From Microbacteriaceae bacterium VKM Ac-2855 (GTDB lineage Bacteria > Actinomycetota > Actinomycetes > Actinomycetales > Microbacteriaceae): a DNA stretch of 64,000 nt. Shown here piece by piece: positions 41,605-50,241 of this stretch. A program made the translations under genes and the position numbers. The notes beneath the pieces were generated by a model. The model searched no databases. It was not told the DNA's origin and saw only the letters and a list, made by a program, of their open reading frames with translations. The stretch lies in NCBI GenBank assembly GCA_013204985.1, contig JABMLG010000001.1, forward strand, positions 616,574-680,573, given 5' to 3'. Each line of letters starts with the position of its first letter. The first letter of the stretch is position 1.

Positions 41605-42216
41605 CTAAGCCTTCTTCGGGCTCAGCTGCTCGATGATCGCCTGCGCGACATCGTGCATGGTGAGGCGACGGTCCATGGATGCCTTCTGGATCCAACGGAA
41701 CGCCTCGGGCTCGGTGAGACCCATCTTCTCGTTGAGGAGGCCCTTCGCGCGGTCGACGAGCTTGCGGGTCTCGAAACGCTCGACCATGTCGGCGACCTCG
41801 GCCTCGAGCGTGAGGATCTGGGCGTAGCGCGAGAGCGCGATCTCGATCGCGGGAAGCAGGTCGTTGGGTGTGAACGGCTTGACGACGTACGCCAAGGCGC
41901 CGGCCTCGCTCGCACGCTCGACCAGTTCCTTCTGACTGAACGCGGTGAGCAGGACGACCGGAGCGATGTGCGCCTTCGAGAGCCGCTCGGCCGCCGAGAT
42001 GCCGTCCAGCTGGGGCATCTTCACGTCCATGATGACGAGATCCGGGCGCAACTCGGTTGCGAGCGCGACGGCCGTCTCGCCGTCTCCGGCCTCGCCGACC
42101 ACCTCGAATCCGTTGTCGCGCAGGATCTCGACGATGTCGAGGCGGATGAGGGACTCGTCTTCAGCGACGACAACGCGACGCGGCGCTGCTGGTGCGGAGG
42201 TTTCCTGGTCTGTCAC
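41605..42216 (-). CDS. pdtaR: ANTAR-domain response regulator (PdtaR-like)
   Basis: Antitermination response regulator, 203 residues. The receiver domain (15-130) has acidic pocket E19-D20, phospho-acceptor D64 (VIMDVKMPQLDG) and K in YVVKPFTP. The C-terminal ANTAR domain (LVDRAKGLLNEKMGLTEPEAFRWIQKASMDRRLTMHDVAQAII) binds tandem RNA hairpins to block termination. It closely matches the Mycobacterium PdtaR arrangement; the cognate histidine kinase PdtaS is not in the window. GTG 42216. Next to polA and tRNA-Leu, its usual surroundings in Actinobacteria. Confidence 0.93.
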   Translation of the reverse strand: MTDQETSAPAAPRRVVVAEDESLIRLDIVEILRDNGFEVVGEAGDGETAVALATELRPDLVIMDVKMPQLDGISAAERLSKAHIAPVVLLTAFSQKELVERASEAGALAYVVKPFTPNDLLPAIEIALSRYAQILTLEAEVADMVERFETRKLVDRAKGLLNEKMGLTEPEAFRWIQKASMDRRLTMHDVAQAIIEQLSPKKA

Positions 42217-42238
42217 GCCCGAAAGCCTACGGTATTCT
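42210..42238 (+). promoter_or_regulatory. Candidate promoter of tRNA-Leu
   Basis: TATTCT at 42233-42238 resembles a -10 box 18 bases before the tRNA 5' end. CTGTCA at 42210-42215 is a partial -35 (4 of 6) with a 17-base spacer. It overlaps the start of pdtaR on the other strand. Confidence 0.4.
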
Positions 42239-42255
42239 CAACACGGTTGTTGTGC

Positions 42256-42338
42256 GCCGGTGTGGCGGAATGGCAGACGCGGAGCACTCAAAATGCTTTG
42301 TCCGAGAGGGCGTGTGGGTTCGAGTCCCACCACCGGCA
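42256..42338 (+). tRNA. tRNA-Leu (anticodon CAA)
   Basis: Acceptor stem GCCGGTG / CACCGGC with discriminator A at 42338. The anticodon stem GAGCA/TGCTT encloses loop CTCAAAA, giving CAA (42289-42291), which reads UUG. A long variable arm (class II) and T-loop GTTCGAGTC are present. 83 bases; the 3' CCA is not encoded (CAA follows). A strong terminator lies 5 bases downstream. Confidence 0.97.
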
Positions 42339-42343
42339 CAACC

Positions 42344-42388
42344 ACGAAGGCCCCTGCTCCCCCGATCGTGCGGGAGCAGGGCCTTCGT
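42344..42388 (+). terminator. Terminator after tRNA-Leu
   Basis: ACGAAGGCCCCTGCTCCC pairs with GGGAGCAGGGCCTTCGT (one bulged C) around a 10-base loop. It also faces the ABC-F gene (minus, stop at 42459), so it may serve both directions. Confidence 0.85.
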
Positions 42389-42458
42389 CCTGCCGATGCC
42401 CGGGACCGGCAGATCCCTAGTCTTAACAGGTTTTTTCGACCGCTCTGATCTCGACGGC

Positions 42459-44057
42459 TCAGACGGCGCTCAGCGTCAGCCGAGCGGTCGATCCGGCTTC
42501 GGCTGCGAACACGAGCGTGCGCGTAGCGATCTTCTCGGTGAAGAATCGATCGTGGCTGACAACGACGACCGCGCCCGGAAAATGCACGAGTGCACGCTCC
42601 ATCACCTGGGTGCTCGCCAGATCGAGGTGGTTCGTCGGCTCGTCGAGCAGCAGCACCGACGCACCCGAGAGCAGACACTGCGCCATGGCGACGCGCGCGC
42701 GCTGGCCTCCGGAGAGCTCACGGATGCGCCGCTTCAGTTCGGCTTCCGAGAACTGGAACATGGCGAGGAAGCGCCCGACGGACTTCTTCGTCGCTGTCAG
42801 AGCGAGACTGTCGGGCATCGCGTTCACCGAGTGCACGACGGTGTCGTCGTCGTCGAGCTCGGCGAGGACCTGGTTGTACGACACGACTTTCACGCCCGCG
42901 GTCCACGCGACGGAGCCCGCATCCGCACGCTCTTCGCCAGTCAGCACGCGCAACAGGGTGCTCTTACCGCTGCCGTTCGCGCCGATCACGGCGATCCTGT
43001 CGCGGCGATGCAGCTCGAGGTCCAGCCCGTCGAACAGGGTTCGACCGCCCAGTGATTTCGACACCCCACTGACGCGGCAGAGCACGTCCTTGACGTGCAA
43101 TCCGCCGTAGATCTCGGTGATGATCTGGTCGACCGGGCGGGGGGCGCGCTCCTTCTTGATGCGGGCGAGCTGTTTACCGAGGTCGGTGTTCCCGTTCCGG
43201 GCCGCTTTGGCCGCGGCGCGGCGGTCGGCGATGCCCTCCGACTCGAACGCGAGCAGCTCCGATTCGTGCACGAATTGTTGCTCCAGAGTCTTCAACCGGA
43301 ACTGCTTCTGCACGATGTACTCGGCGAAATCGCCGGCGTACTCGTGCAGGTGGCGGTTCTCCACCTCCACGATGCGGGTGACGACGGCGTCGAGGAATCG
43401 GCGATCGTGCGAGACGATGATCGCCGCGCCCGCGAAGCCGCGGAACCACGATTCGAGCCACTCCACGCCCGCTACGTCGAGGAAGTTGGTCGGTTCGTCC
43501 AGCAGCAGCACGTCGGGCTTCTCGAGCAGGATCTTCGCCAGAGCCGCGCGATTGCGCCATCCGCCCGAGAGTTCGTCGATCGGACGGCTGCGGTGCTCCG
43601 CGCTGAATCCGAGGATGGTGAGCGCCTGGTCGATGAGACGCGGGTAGTCCCAGCCGTCGAGACGGTCCATCTCGCCGAAGAGCACGGATTGCCGTTCGAT
43701 CAGCGCGTCGAGGTCGCCGGACGAGTCCGTCGCGATGGCGGTCTCGATCTCGGCGAGTTCGGCCTCCACCGCGTGCACCTCGGTGAACAAGCCGTCGAGC
43801 ACTTCTGCGATGGTGGCCGTGCCGTCGAGTTCCGAGAACTGCGAGAAGTAACCGATCCTCACGCCCGCGTCGACGGTGACCGCGCCCGCATCCGGCTGCA
43901 CCTGCTCGAGCACGAGCTTGAGAAGCGTCGTCTTGCCGGAACCGTTGCGACCGATGACGCCGACGCGATCGCCGATCTCGAGGCGGAAGAACGCCTCACG
44001 CAGGATCGGCGTGTTCTCGAAGCGCACCTCGACGTCGTTCAGCCGGACCAGGCTCAT
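42459..44057 (-). CDS. ABC-F family ATPase
   Basis: 532 residues with two ABC domains and no membrane part: Walker A GRNGSGKTT and GANGSGKST, signatures LSGGWRNR and LSGGQRAR, Walker B LLLDEPTNFLD and LLLDEPTNHLD. The ~75-residue interdomain linker is basic and helical (FRLKTLEQQFVHESELLAF ... RRAAAKAARNG). ABC-F proteins act on the ribosome, as translation factors or antibiotic-protection proteins; this looks like the housekeeping Uup/EttA-related group, but a resistance role is not excluded. ATG 44057. Confidence 0.9.
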   Translation of the reverse strand: MSLVRLNDVEVRFENTPILREAFFRLEIGDRVGVIGRNGSGKTTLLKLVLEQVQPDAGAVTVDAGVRIGYFSQFSELDGTATIAEVLDGLFTEVHAVEAELAEIETAIATDSSGDLDALIERQSVLFGEMDRLDGWDYPRLIDQALTILGFSAEHRSRPIDELSGGWRNRAALAKILLEKPDVLLLDEPTNFLDVAGVEWLESWFRGFAGAAIIVSHDRRFLDAVVTRIVEVENRHLHEYAGDFAEYIVQKQFRLKTLEQQFVHESELLAFESEGIADRRAAAKAARNGNTDLGKQLARIKKERAPRPVDQIITEIYGGLHVKDVLCRVSGVSKSLGGRTLFDGLDLELHRRDRIAVIGANGSGKSTLLRVLTGEERADAGSVAWTAGVKVVSYNQVLAELDDDDTVVHSVNAMPDSLALTATKKSVGRFLAMFQFSEAELKRRIRELSGGQRARVAMAQCLLSGASVLLLDEPTNHLDLASTQVMERALVHFPGAVVVVSHDRFFTEKIATRTLVFAAEAGSTARLTLSAV

Positions 44058-44106
44058 AACGGTGTTCCCTCCGCGCGTCTCCCGGGCGGATCGGCGCCCA
44101 CCGACC

Positions 44107-44868
44107 TTACTCGGCGGCGTTGCGCGCGACGGCGACCGCCCGCGCCCGCTCGGCCACGGCGGGCGCGAACGCCGCGGCCCACACGTCGTAGCCGCGATCG
44201 TTCGGATGGAACAGGTCGCCGGCGAACTGCGTGAGGATGCCGCGCAGACCCTGCCGTCGCGTATCCGCGTACAGCGGGGCGACCACGAGACCGTGCTCCT
44301 CGGCGACGGCGTGCAGCACCCGGTTCGCCGAGCGCACGTTCCGCTCGCCGGGAAGGAAGTGGAAGCTGGGCAGCTCGGCCACGATCGTGTGCGCGGGAAG
44401 CGCCGCGAAGAGGCGGCGGATGTTGCGTTCGAAGGCGAGCGGATCCCAGCCCGCGATGTCGTTGGCTCCGATCGCGATGGTGCAGACGTCGGGCTGCAGC
44501 CGGGCGAGCTTGGGCAGCTCGTCCCGCACGGCGACGTAGGTGGTCGCGCCCGAGATCGCCAGGTTGACGACTCGCACGGCTCTCCCGGACTCGCGACCGA
44601 TCAGCCGAGCCAACGCGCCGACGTAACCACGGCCGGGCTTGCTCGCCCCGATCCCTTGCCCGGCGGAGTCGCCGAGCGCGACGTAGAGCACCTCACCGTC
44701 GCGGCGACCTCGAGTTCGCCAGTAGGCCGAATTGACCGGGATCGCATCGTTCAGACGCCGGTACCAGCGCCGACGCCGCGTCACGAGCCACCCCACCCAT
44801 ACGCCGACGCCCGCCCCCAGCGCGATGCCGGCGCCACCTCTGATCCATCCCGCACCTGTCATCCACAC
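44107..44868 (-). CDS. SGNH/GDSL-family hydrolase, membrane-anchored
   Basis: 253 residues. Near the N-terminus is one membrane segment (GGAGIALGAGVGVWVGWLV) followed by basic residues, so it is probably anchored or exported. SGNH blocks: block I ALGDSAGQGIG with the nucleophile serine, block III glycine/asparagine region IGANDIAGW, and the C-terminal catalytic DLFHPNDRGY. Likely an esterase or lipase acting on envelope or extracellular substrates. Start GTG 44868. Divergent from the LOG-family gene. Confidence 0.88.
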   Translation of the reverse strand: MWMTGAGWIRGGAGIALGAGVGVWVGWLVTRRRRWYRRLNDAIPVNSAYWRTRGRRDGEVLYVALGDSAGQGIGASKPGRGYVGALARLIGRESGRAVRVVNLAISGATTYVAVRDELPKLARLQPDVCTIAIGANDIAGWDPLAFERNIRRLFAALPAHTIVAELPSFHFLPGERNVRSANRVLHAVAEEHGLVVAPLYADTRRQGLRGILTQFAGDLFHPNDRGYDVWAAAFAPAVAERARAVAVARNAAE

Positions 44869-44932
44869 AGCCCGACCGTATCGGTCGCATGCGCGTCATC
44901 CCACCGAAACACGCCTCGCGTACGGTCGGCGC

Positions 44933-45547
44933 ATGACTTCCCGCTTCACGGTCGCCGTCTTCTGCGGTTCCAGCCCCGGCAACGACCCGCAATACGTCGC
45001 CGCGGCGACCGCCGTCGGCGGCTCCCTCGCCGAACGCGGGATGGGCGTCGTGTACGGCGGCGGCGACGTCGGACTGATGGGCGCGGTCGCCGACGGCGCG
45101 CTCGCCGCGGGCGGCCACGTCACCGGAGTGATCCCCCGTGCCCTGCACCAACGCGAGCGGATGAACGACCGGGTCAGCGAGCTGATCGTCGTCGATACCA
45201 TGCACGAACGCAAGACGATCATGGCCGAGCGCTCGGATGCCTTCATCGCCCTGCCGGGAGGCCCGGGCACGCTCGAGGAGATCACCGAGCAATGGACCTG
45301 GGCTCAGCTCGGCATCCATGCCAAGCCCTGCGGCTTCTTCAACATCGACGGCTACTTCGACCCGCTCTTCGCCTTCATCGGCAACATGCGCGATCGCGGC
45401 TTCACGCATCCGCGCTACACCGACATGTTGATCGCCGATGACGACCTCGACCGCCTTCTCGACGCGATCCTCGGCTACGTCGCCCCGACCCCCGCCGTGC
45501 GCTCTCCCGGCCAGGAGATGGACGACGCCTCACGCCTGCGCCCGTAG
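44933..45547 (+). CDS. LOG-family protein (cytokinin riboside 5'-monophosphate phosphoribohydrolase-like)
   Basis: 204 residues of the TIGR00730/LOG family, which cleaves nucleoside 5'-monophosphates to base and ribose-5-phosphate. Motifs: AVFCGSSPG at the N-terminus, VYGGGDVGLMGAVADGAL, and the diagnostic LPGGPGTLEEITEQWTW (PGGxGTxxE). ATG 44933 chosen by homology; the frame is open upstream. In bacteria the substrate is often AMP rather than cytokinin precursors. Confidence 0.92.
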   Translation: MTSRFTVAVFCGSSPGNDPQYVAAATAVGGSLAERGMGVVYGGGDVGLMGAVADGALAAGGHVTGVIPRALHQRERMNDRVSELIVVDTMHERKTIMAERSDAFIALPGGPGTLEEITEQWTWAQLGIHAKPCGFFNIDGYFDPLFAFIGNMRDRGFTHPRYTDMLIADDDLDRLLDAILGYVAPTPAVRSPGQEMDDASRLRP

Positions 45548-45561
45548 CGTCCCGTCGCGAC

Positions 45562-45622
45562 GGACCCCTTCTCGGTTCGAGGGCGCCCCACTCGGAGGCG
45601 CGCTCGAACCGAGCGCGGGTCC
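45562..45622. terminator. Bidirectional terminator LOG/exonuclease
   Basis: Nested arms: GGACCC/GGGTCC outside and CTCGGTTCGAG/CTCGAACCGAG inside, then GGCGCC/AGGCGC near the loop. It lies between convergent genes. The inner 11-bp arms are perfect. Confidence 0.75.
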
Positions 45623-45632
45623 CTCGCGGGGT

Positions 45633-46571
45633 TCAGCCGAGTTTGTCGAACGCGGCGAGCAGCCGGGCGACGGAGGTACCGAGGTTCCACTCGGTCGCGA
45701 GTCGCTCGAGTTCGGCGCGCGCCTCCCCCGAGATCGGTGACAGCGTGGCCCCGAGATCGGCCGGGGTCGGCAGCTCGAGGTCGCGCACGACCCGCACCAC
45801 TGTCGGCGCCACCGCGAGGTAATCGCCCCCCGCGGCGAGCTTCGAACGCACGGATGCGGACACACCACCCTGCGGATCCGCTGCAGCCGCGAGGATCCCC
45901 TCCAGCGAGCCGTGCTCCTTCAGCAGCCCGGCCGCGGTCTTCTCGCCGATCCCCGCAACCCCCGGGAGGCCGTCCGACGCGTCTCCACGCATCGTCGCGA
46001 AGTCGGCGTACTGGTCGGCACGAACGCCGTACTTGCCGAGTACGACGTCCTCGGTGAGCACCTCGAGGTTCTTCATCCCGCGGGTGGTCGATATAACGCG
46101 CACCCCACGACCGTCATCGACGAGCTGGAACAGGTCGCGGTCGCCGGTGACGATGTCGGTCGGCATCGAACCGCGACTCGCGTAGCTGCCGATGACGTCG
46201 TCGGCCTCGTGCTCGGCGACCCCCACGATCGGAATCCCCGCCAGTGCGAGGGTGTGCCGGATCATCGGGATCTGCGCGGTCAGCGGGTCGGGCACCTCTT
46301 CCACGTCGGGCCCGGACGGCACGGGTTCGGCCACGCGGTGCGCCTTGTACGTCGGGATGAGGTCGACGCGCCACTGCGGTCGCCAGTCGTCGTCCCAGCA
46401 CGCGATGAGCTCCGTCGCCTCGAACTCGGGTACGAGGCGGGCGATCATGTCGAGCAGTCCGCGCACCGCGTTCACGGGGGTGCCATCGGAACGACGGATG
46501 CTGTCCGGCACACCGTAGAACGCGCGGAAATAGAGCGAAGCGGTGTCGAGCAGCATCAATCGATCGGGCAT
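45633..46571 (-). CDS. Stand-alone 5'-3' exonuclease (Pol I N-domain-like)
   Basis: 312 residues equal to the 5'-nuclease domain of DNA polymerase I: LMLLDTASLYFRAFYGVP, LIACWDDDWRPQWR, EHEADDVIGSYA, IVTGDRDLFQLV, and the HhH segment GDASDGLPGVAGIGEKTAAGLL. The acidic metal ligands appear intact. Such flap endonucleases process Okazaki fragments and repair flaps as a backup to PolA, which also has this domain (38352-41024). ATG 46571 chosen by homology. Confidence 0.92.
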   Translation of the reverse strand: MPDRLMLLDTASLYFRAFYGVPDSIRRSDGTPVNAVRGLLDMIARLVPEFEATELIACWDDDWRPQWRVDLIPTYKAHRVAEPVPSGPDVEEVPDPLTAQIPMIRHTLALAGIPIVGVAEHEADDVIGSYASRGSMPTDIVTGDRDLFQLVDDGRGVRVISTTRGMKNLEVLTEDVVLGKYGVRADQYADFATMRGDASDGLPGVAGIGEKTAAGLLKEHGSLEGILAAAADPQGGVSASVRSKLAAGGDYLAVAPTVVRVVRDLELPTPADLGATLSPISGEARAELERLATEWNLGTSVARLLAAFDKLG

Positions 46572-46611
46572 ACGCCGATCCTGACACGTCGGACGTAGGC
46601 TGGCCCACATC

Positions 46612-47097
46612 ATGAACGTTGCGCTGAACGACATCCCGCTGACCACGATCGACGGAGCGAGCACGACCCTCGCCGAGTACGCGCCCGTCCGACTCATCGT
46701 GAACGTCGCCTCGCGCTGCGGCCTCGCGCCGCAGTACGAGAAGCTCGAGGAATTGCAGCGAAGCTACGGCGACCGCGGCTTCACCGTGCTCGGCTTCCCG
46801 AGCAATCAGTTCCTGCAAGAGCTGAGCGACAGCGAGAAGATCAAGGCGTACTGCTCGACGACCTGGGGCGTGACCTTTCCGATGTTCGAGAAGGTGCGGG
46901 TGAATGGGCGAAACGCGCATCCGCTGTACCAGGAACTCACCAAGGCAGCGGATGCGGAGGGCAAGGCCGGCCGGGTGAAGTGGAACTTCGAGAAGTTCCT
47001 CGTCACCGCCGACGGCACCGTCCATCGCTTCCGGCCGACCGTCGAGCCTGACTCGCCCGAGATCGTCAGCGCGATCGAGGACGCGATCACGGCCTGA
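46612..47097 (+). CDS. Glutathione peroxidase family (thioredoxin-dependent type)
   Basis: 161 residues. Peroxidatic cysteine C36 in NVASRCGLAPQYEKL; Gln in GFPSNQF, Trp/Asn in VKWNFEKFLV complete the catalytic tetrad. The usual middle cysteine (GFPCNQF) is serine here, but the resolving cysteine in YCSTTWGVTFPMF is kept. Actinobacteria use thioredoxin or mycothiol rather than glutathione, so it should reduce peroxides with thioredoxin. ATG 46612, divergent from the exonuclease. Confidence 0.92.
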   Translation: MNVALNDIPLTTIDGASTTLAEYAPVRLIVNVASRCGLAPQYEKLEELQRSYGDRGFTVLGFPSNQFLQELSDSEKIKAYCSTTWGVTFPMFEKVRVNGRNAHPLYQELTKAADAEGKAGRVKWNFEKFLVTADGTVHRFRPTVEPDSPEIVSAIEDAITA

Positions 47098-47153
47098 ACG
47101 TCCGCGGCCCGCTCTAAGGTGAAAGCATTGTTCACCGGTGAGAGGATCCGCTC

Positions 47154-49151
47154 GTGCTCGCAACCGTCCTCTCCGTCGTCCTCGCCGTCGTCTCAGCCGG
47201 CCTCGTCGGCTGGGTGAGCCGGCGGATCCTTGGTACGCCCGTCGGCTGGCCGCGGAGCGTCCTCATCGGCCTCGCGGTCTTCGCGACGGGGCTGCCCGTC
47301 GCGCTCTGGGTCGCGAAAGAGACGGGCATCGTCACCGAGGATCGCGGAACGGTGCAGAGCACCACCAGCGTCGCCGTGATCGTGATCCTGCTCGCGATGG
47401 CGTGGGTGTTCGCTCTCGGTGTCGCCGTACTCGTCGGACTGGAGGCGATCTGGCCGACCCGCTCGCTGCCGAATCCTCTGGTCGCGATCCGGGAGGCCCT
47501 CGACCGTCGCAAGCGCACGCGGCGCTACCTCCAGATCCTCTCGATCGCTTCGAGGCACGGGGCCGGTTGGATCTTCCACGGTCGCGGGCATCGCGAGGGC
47601 ACAACGGCCGGACAACGGGCGAGCGCCGTCGTGGCGACGATCAACGCGTCAGGGGTCAGCTTCGTCAAGCTCGGTCAGGTGCTGTCCACTCGGCGAGACC
47701 TGGTGCCGGAGCCGTATCTCAGCGCTCTGGGGACCTTGCAATCCGGCGCGACGACGTTGCCATGGGAGACCATCCGCTCCGTGATCGAGGAGGAACTCGG
47801 GCGTCCTCCTGCCGAGGTGTTCGCCACGATCGATGAGAAGCCCCTTGCCGCCGCTTCCGTCGCCCAAGTGCACACGGGGACGCTGCTCGACGGTCGACCG
47901 GTCGTCGTCAAGGTACAGCGCCCGACCGCGCGCGCGCAGGTCGAGGCCGATGTCGACATCATCCTGCGCCTCGCCCGCCGAGCCGAGCAGCACACGGTGC
48001 AGGGCCGCGATCTGCGCGCGGAATCGGTCGCCCGCGGCTTCACCACCACTCTGCTCGACGAGCTCGACTACAGCATCGAACAGAGCAACACCGAGATGAT
48101 CCGCTCGACCCTCGCCGACATCGCCGAGCACGACGCCGATACCCTCACGATCTCCGTGCCCGAGATCCATCCGCAGGCGAGCAGCAGACGCATGATCACG
48201 ATGGACCGTGTCGACGGCGTCCCGCTGAGCGGCGCCACCGCCGTTCTCGCGATGCTGACCACGGCGGACCGCCAGCGGATCGCTACCGGATTGATGGGTG
48301 CCGTGATCGAACAGATCCTCGTCTACGGGGTCTTCCACGCCGACCTGCATCCCGGAAACGTCATCCTGAAGGACGACCACAGTCTCGGCCTGATCGATTT
48401 CGGAGCGATCGGGATCATCGAGCGCAGCCAACGCCAGAATCTCGCCGCGCTGCTGCTGGCCGCCTCGAGCGAGGACGACATCGCGGCGACGGATGCGCTG
48501 CTGCTGATCGTGGATGTCCCCGATGAAGCGGATGTGGATGCGTTCCGACATGACATCGGTATCGTGCTCACCTCGGTGCGCCACCGCCCGCCCGGGGACG
48601 GCTCGATCTTCACCCTGATGCTCGACGTGATCAGGAGCCACCACATCGCGCTGCCGTCGACGCTGGCCTCGGCGTTCCGCAGCTTCGCCACGCTCGAAGG
48701 CTGCCTGCGCGTGCTGGATCCCGATTTCGATATGGTCGGTCGGGCGCTGGAGCACATGCCGGCGCTGATGAGGAAGATGCTGAGCGTCAAGCGCCTCGCG
48801 GCGTCGGCCGAGGCCCAGGCGGTCGTCGCCGCAGCGTACGCCCGCAAGCTGCCGCGACGTCTCGAGACCCTGACCTCTCAGCTCGAGAGAGGCACGCTGA
48901 GCGTCCGGGTGCGCAGCTTCTCCGGCACCGGTGAACGGAGCTTCGTCAGTGCTCTCGTCGCCCAGCTGATCGGCGCGCTGGTGTCGATCACGGCCGTCGT
49001 CCTGGCGATCGTGCTCGTGGTGAACGGCAGCGGACCTCAGCTCGCGCCGCATCTGACCCTGTTCGAGTTGCTCGGCGGGATCATCGGTTTCGTCGGTTTC
49101 CTCGGCATCCTGCGAGCTGTGCGGCACGTACTCACGGCCGAGCCGCGCTGA
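47154..49151 (+). CDS. AarF/UbiB-family atypical kinase
   Basis: 665 residues. Three N-terminal membrane segments (VLSVVLAVVSAGLVGW; SVLIGLAVFATGLPVALWV; VAVIVILLAMAWVFALGVAVLV), then an ABC1/ADCK kinase-like domain (KLGQVLSTRRDLVP, PLAAASVAQVH, VVVKVQRP, FHADLHPGNV, LIDFGAIG), and two C-terminal helices (ALVSITAVVLAIVLVV; LLGGIIGFVGFLGIL). Family members support isoprenoid quinone metabolism; the organism probably uses menaquinone, so the role is open. GTG 47154 with GAGAGGA upstream. Confidence 0.9.
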   Translation: MLATVLSVVLAVVSAGLVGWVSRRILGTPVGWPRSVLIGLAVFATGLPVALWVAKETGIVTEDRGTVQSTTSVAVIVILLAMAWVFALGVAVLVGLEAIWPTRSLPNPLVAIREALDRRKRTRRYLQILSIASRHGAGWIFHGRGHREGTTAGQRASAVVATINASGVSFVKLGQVLSTRRDLVPEPYLSALGTLQSGATTLPWETIRSVIEEELGRPPAEVFATIDEKPLAAASVAQVHTGTLLDGRPVVVKVQRPTARAQVEADVDIILRLARRAEQHTVQGRDLRAESVARGFTTTLLDELDYSIEQSNTEMIRSTLADIAEHDADTLTISVPEIHPQASSRRMITMDRVDGVPLSGATAVLAMLTTADRQRIATGLMGAVIEQILVYGVFHADLHPGNVILKDDHSLGLIDFGAIGIIERSQRQNLAALLLAASSEDDIAATDALLLIVDVPDEADVDAFRHDIGIVLTSVRHRPPGDGSIFTLMLDVIRSHHIALPSTLASAFRSFATLEGCLRVLDPDFDMVGRALEHMPALMRKMLSVKRLAASAEAQAVVAAAYARKLPRRLETLTSQLERGTLSVRVRSFSGTGERSFVSALVAQLIGALVSITAVVLAIVLVVNGSGPQLAPHLTLFELLGGIIGFVGFLGILRAVRHVLTAEPR

Positions 49152-49169
49152 CACCGCGACAATGGAGCC

Positions 49170-50195
49170 ATGGAGCCCGTCGATGCGCTGACCGAGATCG
49201 CTTTTCGCCTCGAGCGCGAGTTCGCGCCCGCGTTCAAGGTCAAAGCATTCCGTCGGGCGCTCGACGTCATCACCACGCTCGGGCACGAACGTGTGCGCGC
49301 GGGTCTTGAGGACGGAAGTCTGCGCCGAGCGAAAGGCATCGGCGATTCGACCTACGGGGTGGTGCGCCAGGCGGCGGAGGGCGACGTACCCGACTATCTG
49401 CAGAAGCTGCGTGACCGGGCCGAGCCGCTGAGCCTCAGCGGGGGCGGTACGGCTCTCCGATCGTGGATCCGCGGCGATCTGCACAGCCACACGGAGTGGT
49501 CGGACGGAACGACGAGCGTTCAGAGCATGGTCGACGCCGCCCGCTGGCTGGGACGGGACTACCTCGCCATCACGGATCACTCCCCCAACTTGAAAATTGC
49601 GAACGGGCTCACCGCGGAACGGCTGGCCGAGCAGATCGATACGGTCGCCGCCGTCGACGCGGCGACCGACGGCATCCGGGTTCTCGCCGGGATCGAGGTC
49701 GACATCCTCGAGAGCGGCGAGCTCGATCAGGCGCCGGTTCTCCTCGATCGACTCGACATCGTGGTCGCGAGCGTGCACTCCCATCTCCGAGCCGACTCGA
49801 CGACCATGACAACGAGGATGCTCGCGGGCATCGACCACCCGCGAACGACGGTTCTCGGGCACTGCACCGGTCGGCTCGTCGCCGGCTCGCGCGGCACCCG
49901 GCCACCGTCCGACTTCGATGCCGAGCGCGTCTTCGCCGCGTGCGCTTCCGGCGGCGTCGCCGTCGAGATCAACTCGCGGCCCGAACGACAGGACCCGCCC
50001 GATCCGTTGCTGCGCCTTGCGGTGGAGTCGGGCTGCGTGTTCAGCATCGACAGTGACGCCCACGCCCCCGGCCACCTCGATCTCGTCGGCTCGGGCGCCG
50101 CCCGCGCCGAGCAGTTGGGCATCCCGGTGGAGCGGATCATCACGAGTTGGCCGCTGGAACGGCTTCAGGAGTGGCTCGCCAACCGGCGAGGATAA
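49170..50195 (+). CDS. PHP-domain phosphoesterase with N-terminal HhH (PolX C-half-like)
   Basis: 341 residues. Residues ~1-85 are a helical HhH-like domain (FKVKAFRRALDVI, LRRAKGIGDSTYGVV) as in family X polymerases. Residues ~100-335 form a PHP domain with metal ligands in RGDLHSHTEWSDG, AITDHS, GIEVDI, ASVHS, LGHCTGR and FSIDSDAH. There is no polymerase palm. Likely a DNA- or phosphate-ester-cleaving enzyme. It ends 46 bases before the RecQ-PRTase gene on the same strand, so the two may act together. Confidence 0.88.
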   Translation: MEPVDALTEIAFRLEREFAPAFKVKAFRRALDVITTLGHERVRAGLEDGSLRRAKGIGDSTYGVVRQAAEGDVPDYLQKLRDRAEPLSLSGGGTALRSWIRGDLHSHTEWSDGTTSVQSMVDAARWLGRDYLAITDHSPNLKIANGLTAERLAEQIDTVAAVDAATDGIRVLAGIEVDILESGELDQAPVLLDRLDIVVASVHSHLRADSTTMTTRMLAGIDHPRTTVLGHCTGRLVAGSRGTRPPSDFDAERVFAACASGGVAVEINSRPERQDPPDPLLRLAVESGCVFSIDSDAHAPGHLDLVGSGAARAEQLGIPVERIITSWPLERLQEWLANRRG

Positions 50196-50241
50196 CGACG
50201 ACGACGCACTCGACGTCGGTGGTCTGCGCGAAGCTGGACTC

